A stretch of 64,000 nucleotides of DNA. Source: Alloprevotella sp. OH1205_COT-284 (GTDB lineage Bacteria > Bacteroidota > Bacteroidia > Bacteroidales > Bacteroidaceae). The stretch spans positions 62,001 through 126,000 of the forward strand of contig NZ_RQYI01000002.1 of NCBI RefSeq assembly GCF_003859795.1, read 5' to 3'. The notes below the pieces were generated by a model. The model did no database searches, was not told where the DNA came from, and was given only the letters and a program-made list of their open reading frames with translations. Positions within the stretch are counted from its first letter, which is position 1, and every line of letters begins with the position of its first letter. The position numbers and the translations under genes are program-made. This document shows positions 54,410 through 62,976 of this stretch, in pieces.

Positions 54410-55545
54410 CGGGCATTTACATCCACGTTCCTTTTTGTGAAAAGCGTTGCACCTATTGCAGTTTTTACAGCACGACGCATGGCAAAAAGGAACGTGACGC
54501 TTTTGCCCATGCCCTCATTGAGGAATTGCGTTTTCGTCGCCCCAAGGAAGTTGTATCCTCTCTTTATTTCGGCGGAGGAACTCCCTCTCAACTCGATGAT
54601 GACGAGCTGACTATGCTCTTCAAAGCTCTTCGTGAAAATTGCGTATTTGTCGATGATGTCGAAATCACGTTTGAGGCCAATCCCGACGACATCACCCTCG
54701 AAAAAGCGCGCCAACTTGTTCGTTTGGGCATCAATAGGGTCAGTTTGGGCATACAGAGCTTTGACGACCGCATGCTCCGATCTCTCAATCGCCGACACAA
54801 TGCCCGGCAAGCCATGGAGGCCGTAGAGATGCTGAAACAAGCCGGTATTTCCAACATCAGCATAGACCTCATCTACGGATTGCCGGGACAAAGTATTGAC
54901 GACTGGCAACAAGAAGTGGCAACGGCTCTCGAACAAAACATTGTTCACCTTTCCGCCTATGCTCTGTCCTACGAACCGGGCACCGTGCTCTATCGCCGGC
55001 TCAACAAAGGAGAACTCAAAGAGCGTGAAGAGGAGCTTTCGCTCGAAATGTTTGCCTTCCTCACCAAGCAAGCCGAATCGGCAGGGTTTGAACACTACGA
55101 AATCTCCAATTACGCTCGTCCGGGATTTCGCTCACGCCACAACACAAGTTACTGGACGGGAGTACCCTACATCGGTCTCGGCCCCGGTGCTCATTCTTTT
55201 GACGGAATCCGCACACGCCGCCACAATCTGCCCAAACTGACCGCTTACAACAATTCGGCAATTTGCCCCGCCAACGAAAACGGAGTTTTTGCCGATGTTC
55301 CGCACGAAACGGAAATACTCTCGGACGATGAGCACTACAACGAACTTATCATGACGCGCCTCCGAACGGCCGAGGGACTTCCGCTATCCCTCATCGATCC
55401 GCAACGGCAGGCATATCTGCTGCGAATGTCCAAGCCTCACTTGAAAGCCGGAAAACTCACGCTCTCCCCTCAACAAGAACTGCGTTTCACTGCCAAGGGC
55501 ATCTTCCTTTCAGACGGCATCATGGCCGACTTAATGGCCGTATGA
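54406..55545 (+). CDS. hemW: Radical SAM heme chaperone HemW
   Basis: 379 aa. The radical SAM cluster CEKRCTYCSF (about 9-18; CxxxCxxCxF) is that of HemW/HemN. YFGGGTPSQL near 49-58 and the following ANPDD are family marks. It lacks the longer N-terminus of HemN, so it is HemW, which carries heme and is not a coproporphyrinogen dehydrogenase, although often so labelled. Coupled to lysA by a 4-bp overlap. The gap that follows (55546-55886) holds a -7-like box TATTTTTG at 55763-55770 and nothing else clear. Confidence 0.93.
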   Translation: MTGIYIHVPFCEKRCTYCSFYSTTHGKKERDAFAHALIEELRFRRPKEVVSSLYFGGGTPSQLDDDELTMLFKALRENCVFVDDVEITFEANPDDITLEKARQLVRLGINRVSLGIQSFDDRMLRSLNRRHNARQAMEAVEMLKQAGISNISIDLIYGLPGQSIDDWQQEVATALEQNIVHLSAYALSYEPGTVLYRRLNKGELKEREEELSLEMFAFLTKQAESAGFEHYEISNYARPGFRSRHNTSYWTGVPYIGLGPGAHSFDGIRTRRHNLPKLTAYNNSAICPANENGVFADVPHETEILSDDEHYNELIMTRLRTAEGLPLSLIDPQRQAYLLRMSKPHLKAGKLTLSPQQELRFTAKGIFLSDGIMADLMAV

Positions 55546-55762
55546 TCTCCTCGCTCCTTTTCTTCCGCCGCAGCTTTCTCCCTCTTCGCCACGGGGCATT
55601 CTCTAAGGAAAACCCTCAAACTTCCGACCGCGCAGTTTAATGTGTCGTGTCATTTGTCCATTGAAGTTATCAGGAACGAATATCCAAACGAACGATTTGT
55701 AAAATAAATTCAAAAACACGGTTTTTCCCTCGGCCGTCCATTTCTTTTTTGTTGGAAACTTT

Positions 55763-55770
55763 TATTTTTG
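55763..55770 (+). promoter_or_regulatory. -7 box likely serving the HtrA/Deg gene
   Basis: TATTTTTG fits TAnnTTTG. No TTTG at the correct -33 distance is seen. The leader would be about 110 nt. Confidence 0.45.
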
Positions 55771-55886
55771 CAATGCTTTCGCAGTACCATTGTCTCACTC
55801 TTTTTCAGCACTCCAAGGCATATTTGATTTTTGAGAAAATTCCGTAGCGCAATAATTTATATTAACCCAATAACCACTAAACTATT

Positions 55887-57377
55887 ATGAACAAGAAAAA
55901 CGTAGCAATACTCGTACTCTCTACATTATTGAGTAGTGGATTAACAGCAGTAGCCGTCAAAGCCACCTCTTCGGCCACCGCTCCGGAAACAGCCACTGCC
56001 CCCACGGCTCCTTCCGCCGGCCAGCCGATCGATCTCACCTACGCAGCCGAACAAGCCACCAATTCCGTGGTCTACATCAAAGTTTCGGCCAGCAGCAAGC
56101 AACCCAACGTGCAGTTTTTCGATCCCTTCGAAGACTTCTTTGAAGATTTCTTCGGCAGAGGCCAAAGACAACGCCGCCAGCAACAGCAACAAGCTCCCAA
56201 ACGCAGCGGTGCCGGATCGGGAGTAATTCTTTCGAAAGACGGGTATATTGTCACCAACAACCACGTCGTCCAAGACGCCGATGAGATTTTGGTGAAGCTC
56301 AACGATAATCGCGAATTTAAGGGACGCATCATCGGGCTCGACAAAAACACCGATTTGGCCGTCATCAAAATAGAAGCCGACGACTTAACCCCTATCCCCG
56401 TCACTTCGAGCGACAATCTCAAAGTGGGCGAATGGGTTTTGGCCATCGGCAACCCTTACGGACTTACCTCTACCGTAACCGCAGGCATCGTCAGTGCCAA
56501 AGCACGCATGTCGGGTGCAAATCCGGTTGAAAGTTTCATTCAAACCGATGCCGCCATCAATCCCGGCAACTCCGGTGGTGCTCTTGTCAATGCACGAGGG
56601 GAACTTGTGGGCATCAACGCCATGCTCATCTCCCAGACCGGTTCTTACAGCGGTTATGGTTTCGCCATACCGACAACCATTATGACCAAAGTTGTTGAAG
56701 ATCTCAAACAATTCGGCACTGTTCAACGTGCCCTTCTCGGAGTGACCGGACAAGATCTCTCTGCACACATTGACATGGAGAAAGAAAAGGGAAAAGAAGT
56801 TGATCTCGGCACTCTTTCCGGCGTCTATGTCACGGAAGTAGCTTCCGACGGAGCGGCCGAAGCCGGTGGTTTGCAAAAAGGCGATGTGATTACCGCCATA
56901 GACGGAAAGCCTATCGAAAAGTTCGGACAACTCCAAGAAGTATTGGCCATTCATCGTCCCGGCGATAAAGTCAAAGTCACTTATTTCCGCAACAAGAAGT
57001 CACACAACACAACGCTCACCTTGCGCAACATTCAAGGCACGACAACCAACATCGAAAGCATCGACACAGAATCTATGGGAGCCGCACTCCGCTCGCTGAC
57101 CGACACGGAAAAACGCGAATTGGGGTTGCGCCATGGTTTGTTGGTCAGCAGCATTCGCAGCGGAAAGCTCATGGACGCCGGCATCTCGAAAGGCATCATC
57201 ATCACACAAGTCAATGATCGCACCATGAACTCTGTGACAGACTTTGAAGAAGCTGTCAAGGAAGCCAATATGAGCCAAGACCGTGTGTTGTGGATTCGCG
57301 CAAAGACCCAAAGCGGCCTCAATCGTTCCTACACAGTGGAATTGGGCGACACAAAAGAAAACAAAAAGAAAAAATAA
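55887..57377 (+). CDS. HtrA/Deg family serine protease (Do-like)
   Basis: 496 aa. Periplasmic protease-chaperone. A signal peptide (about 1-25) is followed by a trypsin-like domain with His126 (VTNNHVV), Asp156 (NTDLAVIKI) and Ser229 (GNSGGAL), then PDZ1 (about 300-385, GVYVTEVASDGAAEAGGLQ) and PDZ2 (about 410-490). The LA-loop carries a run of Arg and Gln (RQRRQQQQQ near 94-102) after a Phe/Asp-rich stretch, as in other Do proteases. A promoter-like box and a clear terminator bound it, so it is probably monocistronic. Confidence 0.95.
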   Translation: MNKKNVAILVLSTLLSSGLTAVAVKATSSATAPETATAPTAPSAGQPIDLTYAAEQATNSVVYIKVSASSKQPNVQFFDPFEDFFEDFFGRGQRQRRQQQQQAPKRSGAGSGVILSKDGYIVTNNHVVQDADEILVKLNDNREFKGRIIGLDKNTDLAVIKIEADDLTPIPVTSSDNLKVGEWVLAIGNPYGLTSTVTAGIVSAKARMSGANPVESFIQTDAAINPGNSGGALVNARGELVGINAMLISQTGSYSGYGFAIPTTIMTKVVEDLKQFGTVQRALLGVTGQDLSAHIDMEKEKGKEVDLGTLSGVYVTEVASDGAAEAGGLQKGDVITAIDGKPIEKFGQLQEVLAIHRPGDKVKVTYFRNKKSHNTTLTLRNIQGTTTNIESIDTESMGAALRSLTDTEKRELGLRHGLLVSSIRSGKLMDAGISKGIIITQVNDRTMNSVTDFEEAVKEANMSQDRVLWIRAKTQSGLNRSYTVELGDTKENKKKK

Positions 57378-57397
57378 AACATCTCTGCAATAAATCG

Positions 57398-57433
57398 GCG
57401 AGGGTTGCATCATTACGCAATCCTCGCTTTTTT
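57398..57433 (+). terminator. Terminator after the HtrA/Deg gene
   Basis: GCGAGGGTTGC at 57398-57408 with GCAATCCTCGC at 57417-57427 (one G-T pair), followed by six T. Confidence 0.9.
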
Positions 57434-57471
57434 GTGTTTCAACCTCTCTCGACCTTGTGATTATTCGACAA

Positions 57472-57526
57472 TATGGCTGTCCGGTATTTTTTTCGAGAAG
57501 AGTTCGGTTTTTAGCGGACAGCCATA
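57472..57526. repeat. 12-bp perfect inverted repeat with 31-bp spacer
   Basis: TATGGCTGTCCG at 57472-57483 and its complement at 57515-57526. It lies after the terminator and before the repeat array, so it is not needed for termination. No similar pair was found at copies A or B. Confidence 0.6.
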
Positions 57527-57556
57527 ATTCGGCAACCGCCGGATAAACGGCATAAA

Positions 57557-57619
57557 CTACCTTTGTGATAGTTTTTTCTACTCGTTACTCCGTTCGCACG
57601 ACCTCCTTTATAGAATCTT
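57557..57619 (+). repeat. 21-bp palindromic repeat array, 3 units, heading copy C
   Basis: Units at 57557, 57578 and 57599, exactly 21 bp apart. CTACTCGTTACTCCGT at 57578-57593 is identical to copy B. Confidence 0.75.
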
Positions 57620-58050
57620 CTTCTACCTCTCAAAATGTGTTCAAACCAATCGGAAAAACATTCAAACCAATCGAAGAGAATAAACTTCATTCTTCGTTAA
57701 AGCCCACCTGTCATCCCCCAACAATACTTTTTTCTTTTTTCACCTACATATCCTACACTACTCCACATAAGTCGCAGATATGCAGTGCGTTGAAGATGTA
57801 TACAAAGCTGCCAATCAACTACATCCGTCTTTACATCCTACATCTTGTGTCGAGAAGGCGTACAGACTCTCCACACCTTAACAATGTATGATGTGTAGGT
57901 TTTAGAAAAATCCGCATACATTCTTTCTCGCCTGTATATCAACAACTTGACGTCCCGTTCGGCATAAAAGAAAATCTCCGTATACACTCCCAACTTTCTG
58001 AATTTCAAACAACTTCGGAGATTCGTGTATGTTTTTCAACAATCTCTGCT
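57620..58050 (+). repeat. Dispersed intergenic element, copy C (body)
   Basis: About 430 bp, aligned to copies A and B; 57773-57843 is the gap-free block. Its hairpin is CCTACA at 57837-57842 with TGTAGG at 57894-57899. It alone contains a direct duplication of TCAAACCAATCG (57641 and 57662, again 21 bp apart). It fills most of the gap between the converging HtrA and rpsP genes. Confidence 0.72.
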
Positions 58051-58144
58051 TTGGTGTGTATATAGGCGGATCACGACGTATAATAAGAAGGACATAAGTT
58101 TTCTTGCAAATTCACTTATCGCAAGAAAGGCAAGTCTTTTCTAA

Positions 58145-58180
58145 AAGAAAACACCTCGACGCAATTGGGGTGTCGAGGTG
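58145..58180 (-). terminator. Terminator for rpsP
   Basis: CACCTCGAC at 58152-58160 and GTCGAGGTG at 58172-58180, followed on the minus strand by a T-rich run. It lies about 70 bp after the rpsP stop. Confidence 0.75.
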
Positions 58181-58250
58181 AAATTCATTAATTATGAAAA
58201 CTTCGGCTGTCCGAAAACAACAGATTTCCAAAACAGGATTCTGTCGGTGG

Positions 58251-58820
58251 TTATGCTTCGGCAGGAGCCTCTTCTTGTGCAGGAGCTTCGGGAGCTTCTT
58301 CCACGGTTTCTGCTTCGGTCTGAGCAGCTGCGGCTTCGGCTTCTGCCTTGGCAGCGGCAATTGCGGCTTTTTTCTCGGCCACTTTTTCGGCTATTTTGGC
58401 ATTGGTAGCTTGTTCGGCTTCAAGACGAGCTGCGAGTGCGGTCTTCTTGGCTTCTGCCAATTTTCCGGTGAGAGTTGCTGTCTTGTTGTCTTTCTCTTGC
58501 TTCCAAGCCTCAAATTTAGCCTTGGCGGCAGCTTCGTCAAAAGCACCTTTCTTGATACCTCCGCGAAGGTGCTTCATAAGAAGTACGCCCTCATCGGAGA
58601 GAATATTGCGAACGGTGTCGGTGGGTTGTGCACCGCACTCTACCCAGTGGAGGGCGCGTTCGAAATTAAGATCGATGGTTGCAGGATGAGTGTTGGGGTT
58701 GTAAGTACCGATTTTCTCGGTGAACTTACCATCGCGAGGTGCACGAACGTCGGCGATAACGATGCTGTAAAAAGCGTAGCCTTTACGGCCGTGGCGTTGC
58801 AAACGAATACGAGTTGCCAT
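58251..58820 (-). CDS. rpsP: 30S ribosomal protein S16 with long Ala/Glu-rich tail
   Basis: 189 aa from ATG 58820 ([21 protein letters not shown]). The first 80 residues are S16 proper, with [15 protein letters not shown] near 32-46. The other 110 residues are Ala-, Glu- and Lys-rich and predicted helical ([19 protein letters not shown]), ending in an acidic [10 protein letters not shown] stretch. E. coli S16 is about 82 aa; long tails are usual in Bacteroidetes. Its role there is unknown. The promoter lies at 58934-58903. Confidence 0.96.
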   Translation of the reverse strand: MATRIRLQRHGRKGYAFYSIVIADVRAPRDGKFTEKIGTYNPNTHPATIDLNFERALHWVECGAQPTDTVRNILSDEGVLLMKHLRGGIKKGAFDEAAAKAKFEAWKQEKDNKTATLTGKLAEAKKTALAARLEAEQATNAKIAEKVAEKKAAIAAAKAEAEAAAAQTEAETVEEAPEAPAQEEAPAEA

Positions 58821-58902
58821 TAAAGTTGGATTGTGATTTATGGGGACACGTCCCCGGTTTATAATAAAAATAATCAAAAGCTCCTATCTCGTAGAAGCGG
58901 AG

Positions 58903-58934
58903 CAAAAATACATTCTTTTTTCGGTTCTCACAAG
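58903..58934 (-). promoter_or_regulatory. Promoter for rpsP
   Basis: On the minus strand, CTTG at 58934-58931, 20 bp, then TATTTTTG at 58910-58903. The leader is about 75 nt and contains a short GC-rich palindrome, GGGGACACGTCCCC on the plus strand near 58840, which could matter for autoregulation. Confidence 0.6.
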
Positions 58935-59045
58935 CTTAGAAGATTGTTTTTCACTCTTTTGAGCTTTATCATCTCGATTTTGTCACATCGAACAGCAAGA
59001 TAACCGACATAACCCTTGCAAATAAGGATTAAATAAGACCACAGA

Positions 59046-59077
59046 CTTGTTTTTATACGATGGATTTCTTATTTTTG
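59046..59077 (+). promoter_or_regulatory. Promoter for bamD
   Basis: CTTG at 59046-59049, 20 bp, then TATTTTTG at 59070-59077. The bamD start follows about 12 nt after the expected transcription start. Confidence 0.6.
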
Positions 59078-59096
59078 CATTTCAATTATGTATCAC

Positions 59097-59930
59097 ATGA
59101 AGAAGACCTTTACTGCGCTGCTGATCACAATTTTGGTTTTGAATGCTTGCTCCGACTACAATGCGGTACTGAAAAGCACAGACCTCGACTATCGTTATGA
59201 AGCAGCCAAGCAATACTACTACGAAGGGAAGTATGACCAATCGGCCACATTGCTGATTGACTTGATTGCAGGGGCAAAAGGAACAGAACGCGCAGAAGAA
59301 ACGCTGTTTCTCTTGGGAATGGCGTCCTATAAGGCCGAAAGTTATGATGCGGCTTCAAGTTATTTCAAAAAATACTACGAATCTTATCCGAATGGAATAT
59401 ATGTAGAGGAAGCACGCTTGTTTTGCGGACGTTCTCTTTATCAAAACACACCGGAACCCAATTTAGACCAGAGCGACACCTACTCGGCCATTACCGAGTT
59501 TCAGGCGTTCACGGAGAACTATCCGAACAGCAAATACCGAGATGAAGCCATGAAGCTCATTTTCGAATTACAGGATAAGCTGATCGAAAAAGAATATGCC
59601 GCGGCAAAACTGTACTACGACTTAGGCTCTTATTTCGGAAACTGCACGAATGGCGGAAGCAACTATCAGGCGTGTATCGTCACGGCACAAAATGCCATTA
59701 ACGACTATCCTTATACTTCTCGAAGAGAGGAGTTTGCCATTCTCATCTTGAAGTCAAAGTTCGACTTGGCCGAACAAAGCATCGAGGAGAAAAAAAGAGA
59801 ACGCTATGGCAACGCGGTCGACGAATATTATGGCTTCATGAACGAATTTCCCCAATCGAAGTTTATGAAAGAAGCGACCAACCTATTCGAAAAAGCACAA
59901 AGCTATCTGAAAACAGCGCCAACGCGATAG
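59097..59930 (+). CDS. bamD: Outer membrane assembly lipoprotein BamD
   Basis: 277 aa from ATG 59097 (an in-frame ATG at 59088 adds three residues). The lipobox VLNAC puts Cys near 18. TPR-like helical pairs follow, beginning with YEAAKQYYYEGKYDQSATLL and LFLLGMASYKAESYDAASSYF. The layout and the gene order BamD - omega - DUF4293 are those of Bacteroidetes. It works with BamA to insert beta-barrel proteins. Confidence 0.94.
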   Translation: MKKTFTALLITILVLNACSDYNAVLKSTDLDYRYEAAKQYYYEGKYDQSATLLIDLIAGAKGTERAEETLFLLGMASYKAESYDAASSYFKKYYESYPNGIYVEEARLFCGRSLYQNTPEPNLDQSDTYSAITEFQAFTENYPNSKYRDEAMKLIFELQDKLIEKEYAAAKLYYDLGSYFGNCTNGGSNYQACIVTAQNAINDYPYTSRREEFAILILKSKFDLAEQSIEEKKRERYGNAVDEYYGFMNEFPQSKFMKEATNLFEKAQSYLKTAPTR

Positions 59931-59970
59931 CTTTCAACTTTGTAAAACAAACAATCACACTATACATCTC

Positions 59971-60315
59971 ATGGATTATAAGAAATCAAAAGCACCGACC
60001 AACACCGTCACTCACAATTTGATGGACTTTGCGGAACCCACCGGTAATATTTACGAAAGCCTCGTGATCATGGGCAAACGTGCCAATCAAGTGTCGGTGA
60101 AGATGAAGGAAGATCTCAGTCGCAAGTTGAAAGAATTTGCCTCCAACTCCGACAGCCTCGAAGAAACCTTTGAAAATCGGGAGCAAATAGAAATCTCTCG
60201 CTATTATGAGCGACTGCCGAAAAGCACACTCATTGCTGCCGATGAGTTTTTGCGAGGAAAAGTTTACTTCCGCAACCCTCAGAAAGAACGCGATCAGCAA
60301 CTCAACAACGACTGA
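59971..60315 (+). CDS. rpoZ: RNA polymerase omega subunit (Rpb6-like)
   Basis: 114 aa. Bacteroidetes omega proteins are diverged. This one has the Rpb6-like core NIYESLVIMGKRANQVS (about 26-42), which clamps beta', and continues with a charged middle and a basic, acidic-mixed end. It lies 40 bp after bamD and is probably in the same transcript. Confidence 0.85.
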   Translation: MDYKKSKAPTNTVTHNLMDFAEPTGNIYESLVIMGKRANQVSVKMKEDLSRKLKEFASNSDSLEETFENREQIEISRYYERLPKSTLIAADEFLRGKVYFRNPQKERDQQLNND

Positions 60316-60397
60316 TCGTTTTCCCCACCGATAGGGTCTCTAAAAGTCTGTGCGACCTTGGAGACCTTATTTGCTTTTACCCTCTCAACTTTCGATT

Positions 60398-60865
60398 ATG
60401 ATTCAGCGTATTCAAAGCCTCTATCTCCTTCTGGCCTCCCTGCTGATGCTGGCTGTTTGTTTTTTTCCTATATTATGGGTCAAAGTCGGCGAAACCGGCT
60501 TCTACACCCTCATCTTTTGGGGAGTGGAAGCCAAAGCCGCAGAGCCTTATAGCATGTCTCTCTCGCAAGGCGTTTTGGCAGCCCTCACCGTACTTTCCGT
60601 TTATGCCCCTTTCCGCACGCTGTTTGCTTTTAAAAATCGTCGCCGCCAAATGCGGTGGGCGCTCTGCTCGACAGTACTCATCCTTGCGCAACTCACCATG
60701 ATCGGCATTACAACCTATCTGCTGACGGAGGCGTTTGCACAAACCTCTGTAAGTCCCAATTGGACACTTCTGCTACCACCGGGAGCTGTGTGTTTGTGTG
60801 TGTTGGCATATCGTGCAATCAAGCGCGATGACAACAAAATACGTTCTATCGACCGCATTCGTTAA
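60398..60865 (+). CDS. DUF4293 membrane protein
   Basis: 155 aa from ATG 60398 (MIQRIQSLYLLLASLLM, the usual family start; the frame opens 48 bp earlier). Four membrane segments (about 7-27, 52-70, 88-108 and 120-138), with a basic cytoplasmic loop RNRRRQMRW-like between the second and third. DUF4293 proteins sit next to rpoZ/bamD in many Bacteroidetes. Function unknown. Confidence 0.85.
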   Translation: MIQRIQSLYLLLASLLMLAVCFFPILWVKVGETGFYTLIFWGVEAKAAEPYSMSLSQGVLAALTVLSVYAPFRTLFAFKNRRRQMRWALCSTVLILAQLTMIGITTYLLTEAFAQTSVSPNWTLLLPPGAVCLCVLAYRAIKRDDNKIRSIDRIR

Positions 60866-60882
60866 TTCTTCTTTCTGTCGCC

Positions 60883-61311
60883 ATGAATAAAGTCATGCTC
60901 ATTGGAAATGTCGGCAAAGATCCGGAAATCCGCTATGTCGACAATGGAGTTTGCACGGCCAAACTATCTCTTGCCACCAAAACCCAAGGATACACACTGC
61001 CCAACGGAACCCAAATTCCGGAAAGGACAGAATGGCATCACCTCCTTTTTTGGAGAAGGCTTGCAGAAATCGTGGAAAAATACGTCAGAAAAGGCGACAA
61101 ACTCTATGCCGAGGGCGAACTGAGAACAAGAAACTACGTGGATCATCAAGGCGTGACACGATATGTGACAGAGGTTTGGGTCAATAATATGGAAATGCTG
61201 ACTCCGAAATCGCAACGAGAAATGAGCATCGATACGGACAGTCCCCCTTCCGCTCCTCAAAAAAATGCGAACAACCCCATTCCGGATCGCCCTACAGAAG
61301 TTCCTTTTTAA
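60883..61311 (+). CDS. ssb: Single-stranded DNA-binding protein
   Basis: 142 aa. An OB fold: MNKVMLIGNVGKDPEIRY, then KLSLATKT, EWHHLLFWRRLAEIVEKYVRKG and YAEGELRTRNY, all standard. The tail after about 108 is short and Pro/Asn-rich and ends PTEVPF, so the usual acidic run (DDxPF) that recruits partner proteins is reduced to a single Glu. It lies 17 bp after DUF4293 and 9 bp before the phosphopantetheinyl transferase. Confidence 0.94.
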   Translation: MNKVMLIGNVGKDPEIRYVDNGVCTAKLSLATKTQGYTLPNGTQIPERTEWHHLLFWRRLAEIVEKYVRKGDKLYAEGELRTRNYVDHQGVTRYVTEVWVNNMEMLTPKSQREMSIDTDSPPSAPQKNANNPIPDRPTEVPF

Positions 61312-61320
61312 GTTATTGAA

Positions 61321-61944
61321 ATGCCATTTCTGAAAACAATAACATTTTCCCCCATAAGCATCTCGTTTTGGCGCATAGATGAGCGCGAAGACGAGATGTT
61401 GCTTATTTTGCCCCCCGACAAGAAGTATGCCGAAACGGCGGCTCGCTTTCGGTCGGCTCGTCGCCGAAAAGAATGGTTGGCTACACGATGTCTGCTACAC
61501 CATCTTTTGGGAACGGAGGCAGAGCTGACATATCTTCCAAGCGGAAAGCCTCAATTAAGCCATGACATCAATGCGGATTTTGAAATCAGTGTTTCGCATT
61601 CTTCCGAATGGGCAGCTCTGGCTCTTGCCCCAAAAGGGCGAGAGATTGGTTTGGATGTGGAATGTTTTGGAGAAAGAGCCTATAAACTTCGCCATCGTTT
61701 TTTGTCGAACGATGAGTTGCCGTTGGCCAACAACGAGCAACAAGCCTGCTTGATGTGGTGTGCAAAAGAGGCTGTCTACAAATTGTGTGACACGGCAGGG
61801 CTTCGCTTTTTAGAAGACATGAAATTACAAAAAGAAAGCGGACAACTCTACATCGAGTTGCCCACTTTGAAAAAAAGAGCGATCATACACAGCCATATCG
61901 AAGAGAAGCATGGCATAGCCTTCGCTTTGTTTTCATCGGAGTAA
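61321..61944 (+). CDS. 4'-phosphopantetheinyl transferase (Sfp/HetI type)
   Basis: 207 aa. Attaches phosphopantetheine to carrier proteins. The core motifs are present: EIGLDVECFG with the Mg-binding Asp/Glu near 102-111 and WCAKEAVYKL near 140-149. SVSHSSEWAAL near 87 is the substrate-side motif. Longer than AcpS (about 125 aa) and of the Sfp class. It overlaps the opposing glucosaminidase gene by 12 bp at the 3' end. Confidence 0.9.
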   Translation: MPFLKTITFSPISISFWRIDEREDEMLLILPPDKKYAETAARFRSARRRKEWLATRCLLHHLLGTEAELTYLPSGKPQLSHDINADFEISVSHSSEWAALALAPKGREIGLDVECFGERAYKLRHRFLSNDELPLANNEQQACLMWCAKEAVYKLCDTAGLRFLEDMKLQKESGQLYIELPTLKKRAIIHSHIEEKHGIAFALFSSE

Positions 61945-62823
61945 AAGTCTGTCTCCACTCGTAGCAGTATAGTCTTCGGGCAGTAAGTTCCACTTGTAGA
62001 GATAAGCCAGACGAATGCCGTATCGTTGAGCAATGCCATACATCGATTCGCCCGGTTGAATGGTATGGAGCGTATTGCGAATAGCTTTGGCCACATGGCG
62101 TTTTTTCTTTTTCAAATAGACCACATCTCCTTCCGCAAGTTCGTAATACTTATCGACTTCGTTGTATTTGCGCAAACGTTTCTCTCGTATTTTGAAATCT
62201 TTGGCGAGAGAAGAAAAAGAGTCGCCTTTTTCAGCAATCAAATACACTAAATCATTGCAAAGGTAAAGCCGGCGTCCCATGGCTTCGGCTTGTCGTCCGT
62301 GCGACAAACGGCTGTATTTGACACGATCGAACTCGTGAAGCCCGTATCGCTCTATAATTCCGATCAGAATTTCCGCATACTGAGGATTGGTGGCATAGCC
62401 GGCCGCCTTTAAGCCATAAGCCCAGCCTTTGTAGTCGTGAGGGTGAAGGTGAAACAAATTGGAATAACGTCCTCGTTTGCTCAAAAACAAGGAGTGGTCC
62501 TCGAAACTTTCAGCAGGATTCTTATATTTCCGAAATCGCTCATTGGGGGCATCATCATCTCGAAGCACATAAGGCCCGTTCCAACCGCCTCCCGTCTTGA
62601 TCCCGAAATGATTGTTGGCCATTGTTGCAAGAGTGGAACGCCCGGCATTGCTTTCAAGCAGCCCTTGTGCAAGTTTTATACTGGCCGGAATCCGATAACG
62701 CATCATTTGATCAACCGCCATCGTCTTGTAGGTGTCAATATATTGACGATATGCATCTTGCTGAGCCGATAAAACAAGACAGCTCCAAAAGAAAACGAAG
62801 AGAGAAAAAAAACGACACACCAT
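61933..62823 (-). CDS. Secreted N-acetylglucosaminidase (GH73) with two LysM domains
   Basis: 296 aa. A signal peptide (about 1-20, VLSAQ) is followed by a GH73 domain near 40-170 (KLAQGLLESNAGRSTLATMANNH-type catalytic helix with Glu54, then GIKTGGGWNG) and two LysM motifs (about 195-245 and 252-296; HTIQPGESMYGIAQRYGI is the second). Cleaves murein glycan strands while bound through LysM. A TATCTTTG -7 box lies at 62851-62844 (minus strand), 21 bp before the start. Confidence 0.93.
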   Translation of the reverse strand: MVCRFFSLFVFFWSCLVLSAQQDAYRQYIDTYKTMAVDQMMRYRIPASIKLAQGLLESNAGRSTLATMANNHFGIKTGGGWNGPYVLRDDDAPNERFRKYKNPAESFEDHSLFLSKRGRYSNLFHLHPHDYKGWAYGLKAAGYATNPQYAEILIGIIERYGLHEFDRVKYSRLSHGRQAEAMGRRLYLCNDLVYLIAEKGDSFSSLAKDFKIREKRLRKYNEVDKYYELAEGDVVYLKKKKRHVAKAIRNTLHTIQPGESMYGIAQRYGIRLAYLYKWNLLPEDYTATSGDRLLLR

Positions 62824-62976
62824 ATTCTTAAACTTAACAACAACAAAGATACATCTTTTTTTTACTTTGGTTGGATTGTGTGTTGAAAAAGATGTATATT
62901 CGCATGTTGAAATGAACCTTCCGAAAACAACATTGCTACGCTCCGCGCGTGCATTTCACCCACAAAACACCTCCAC

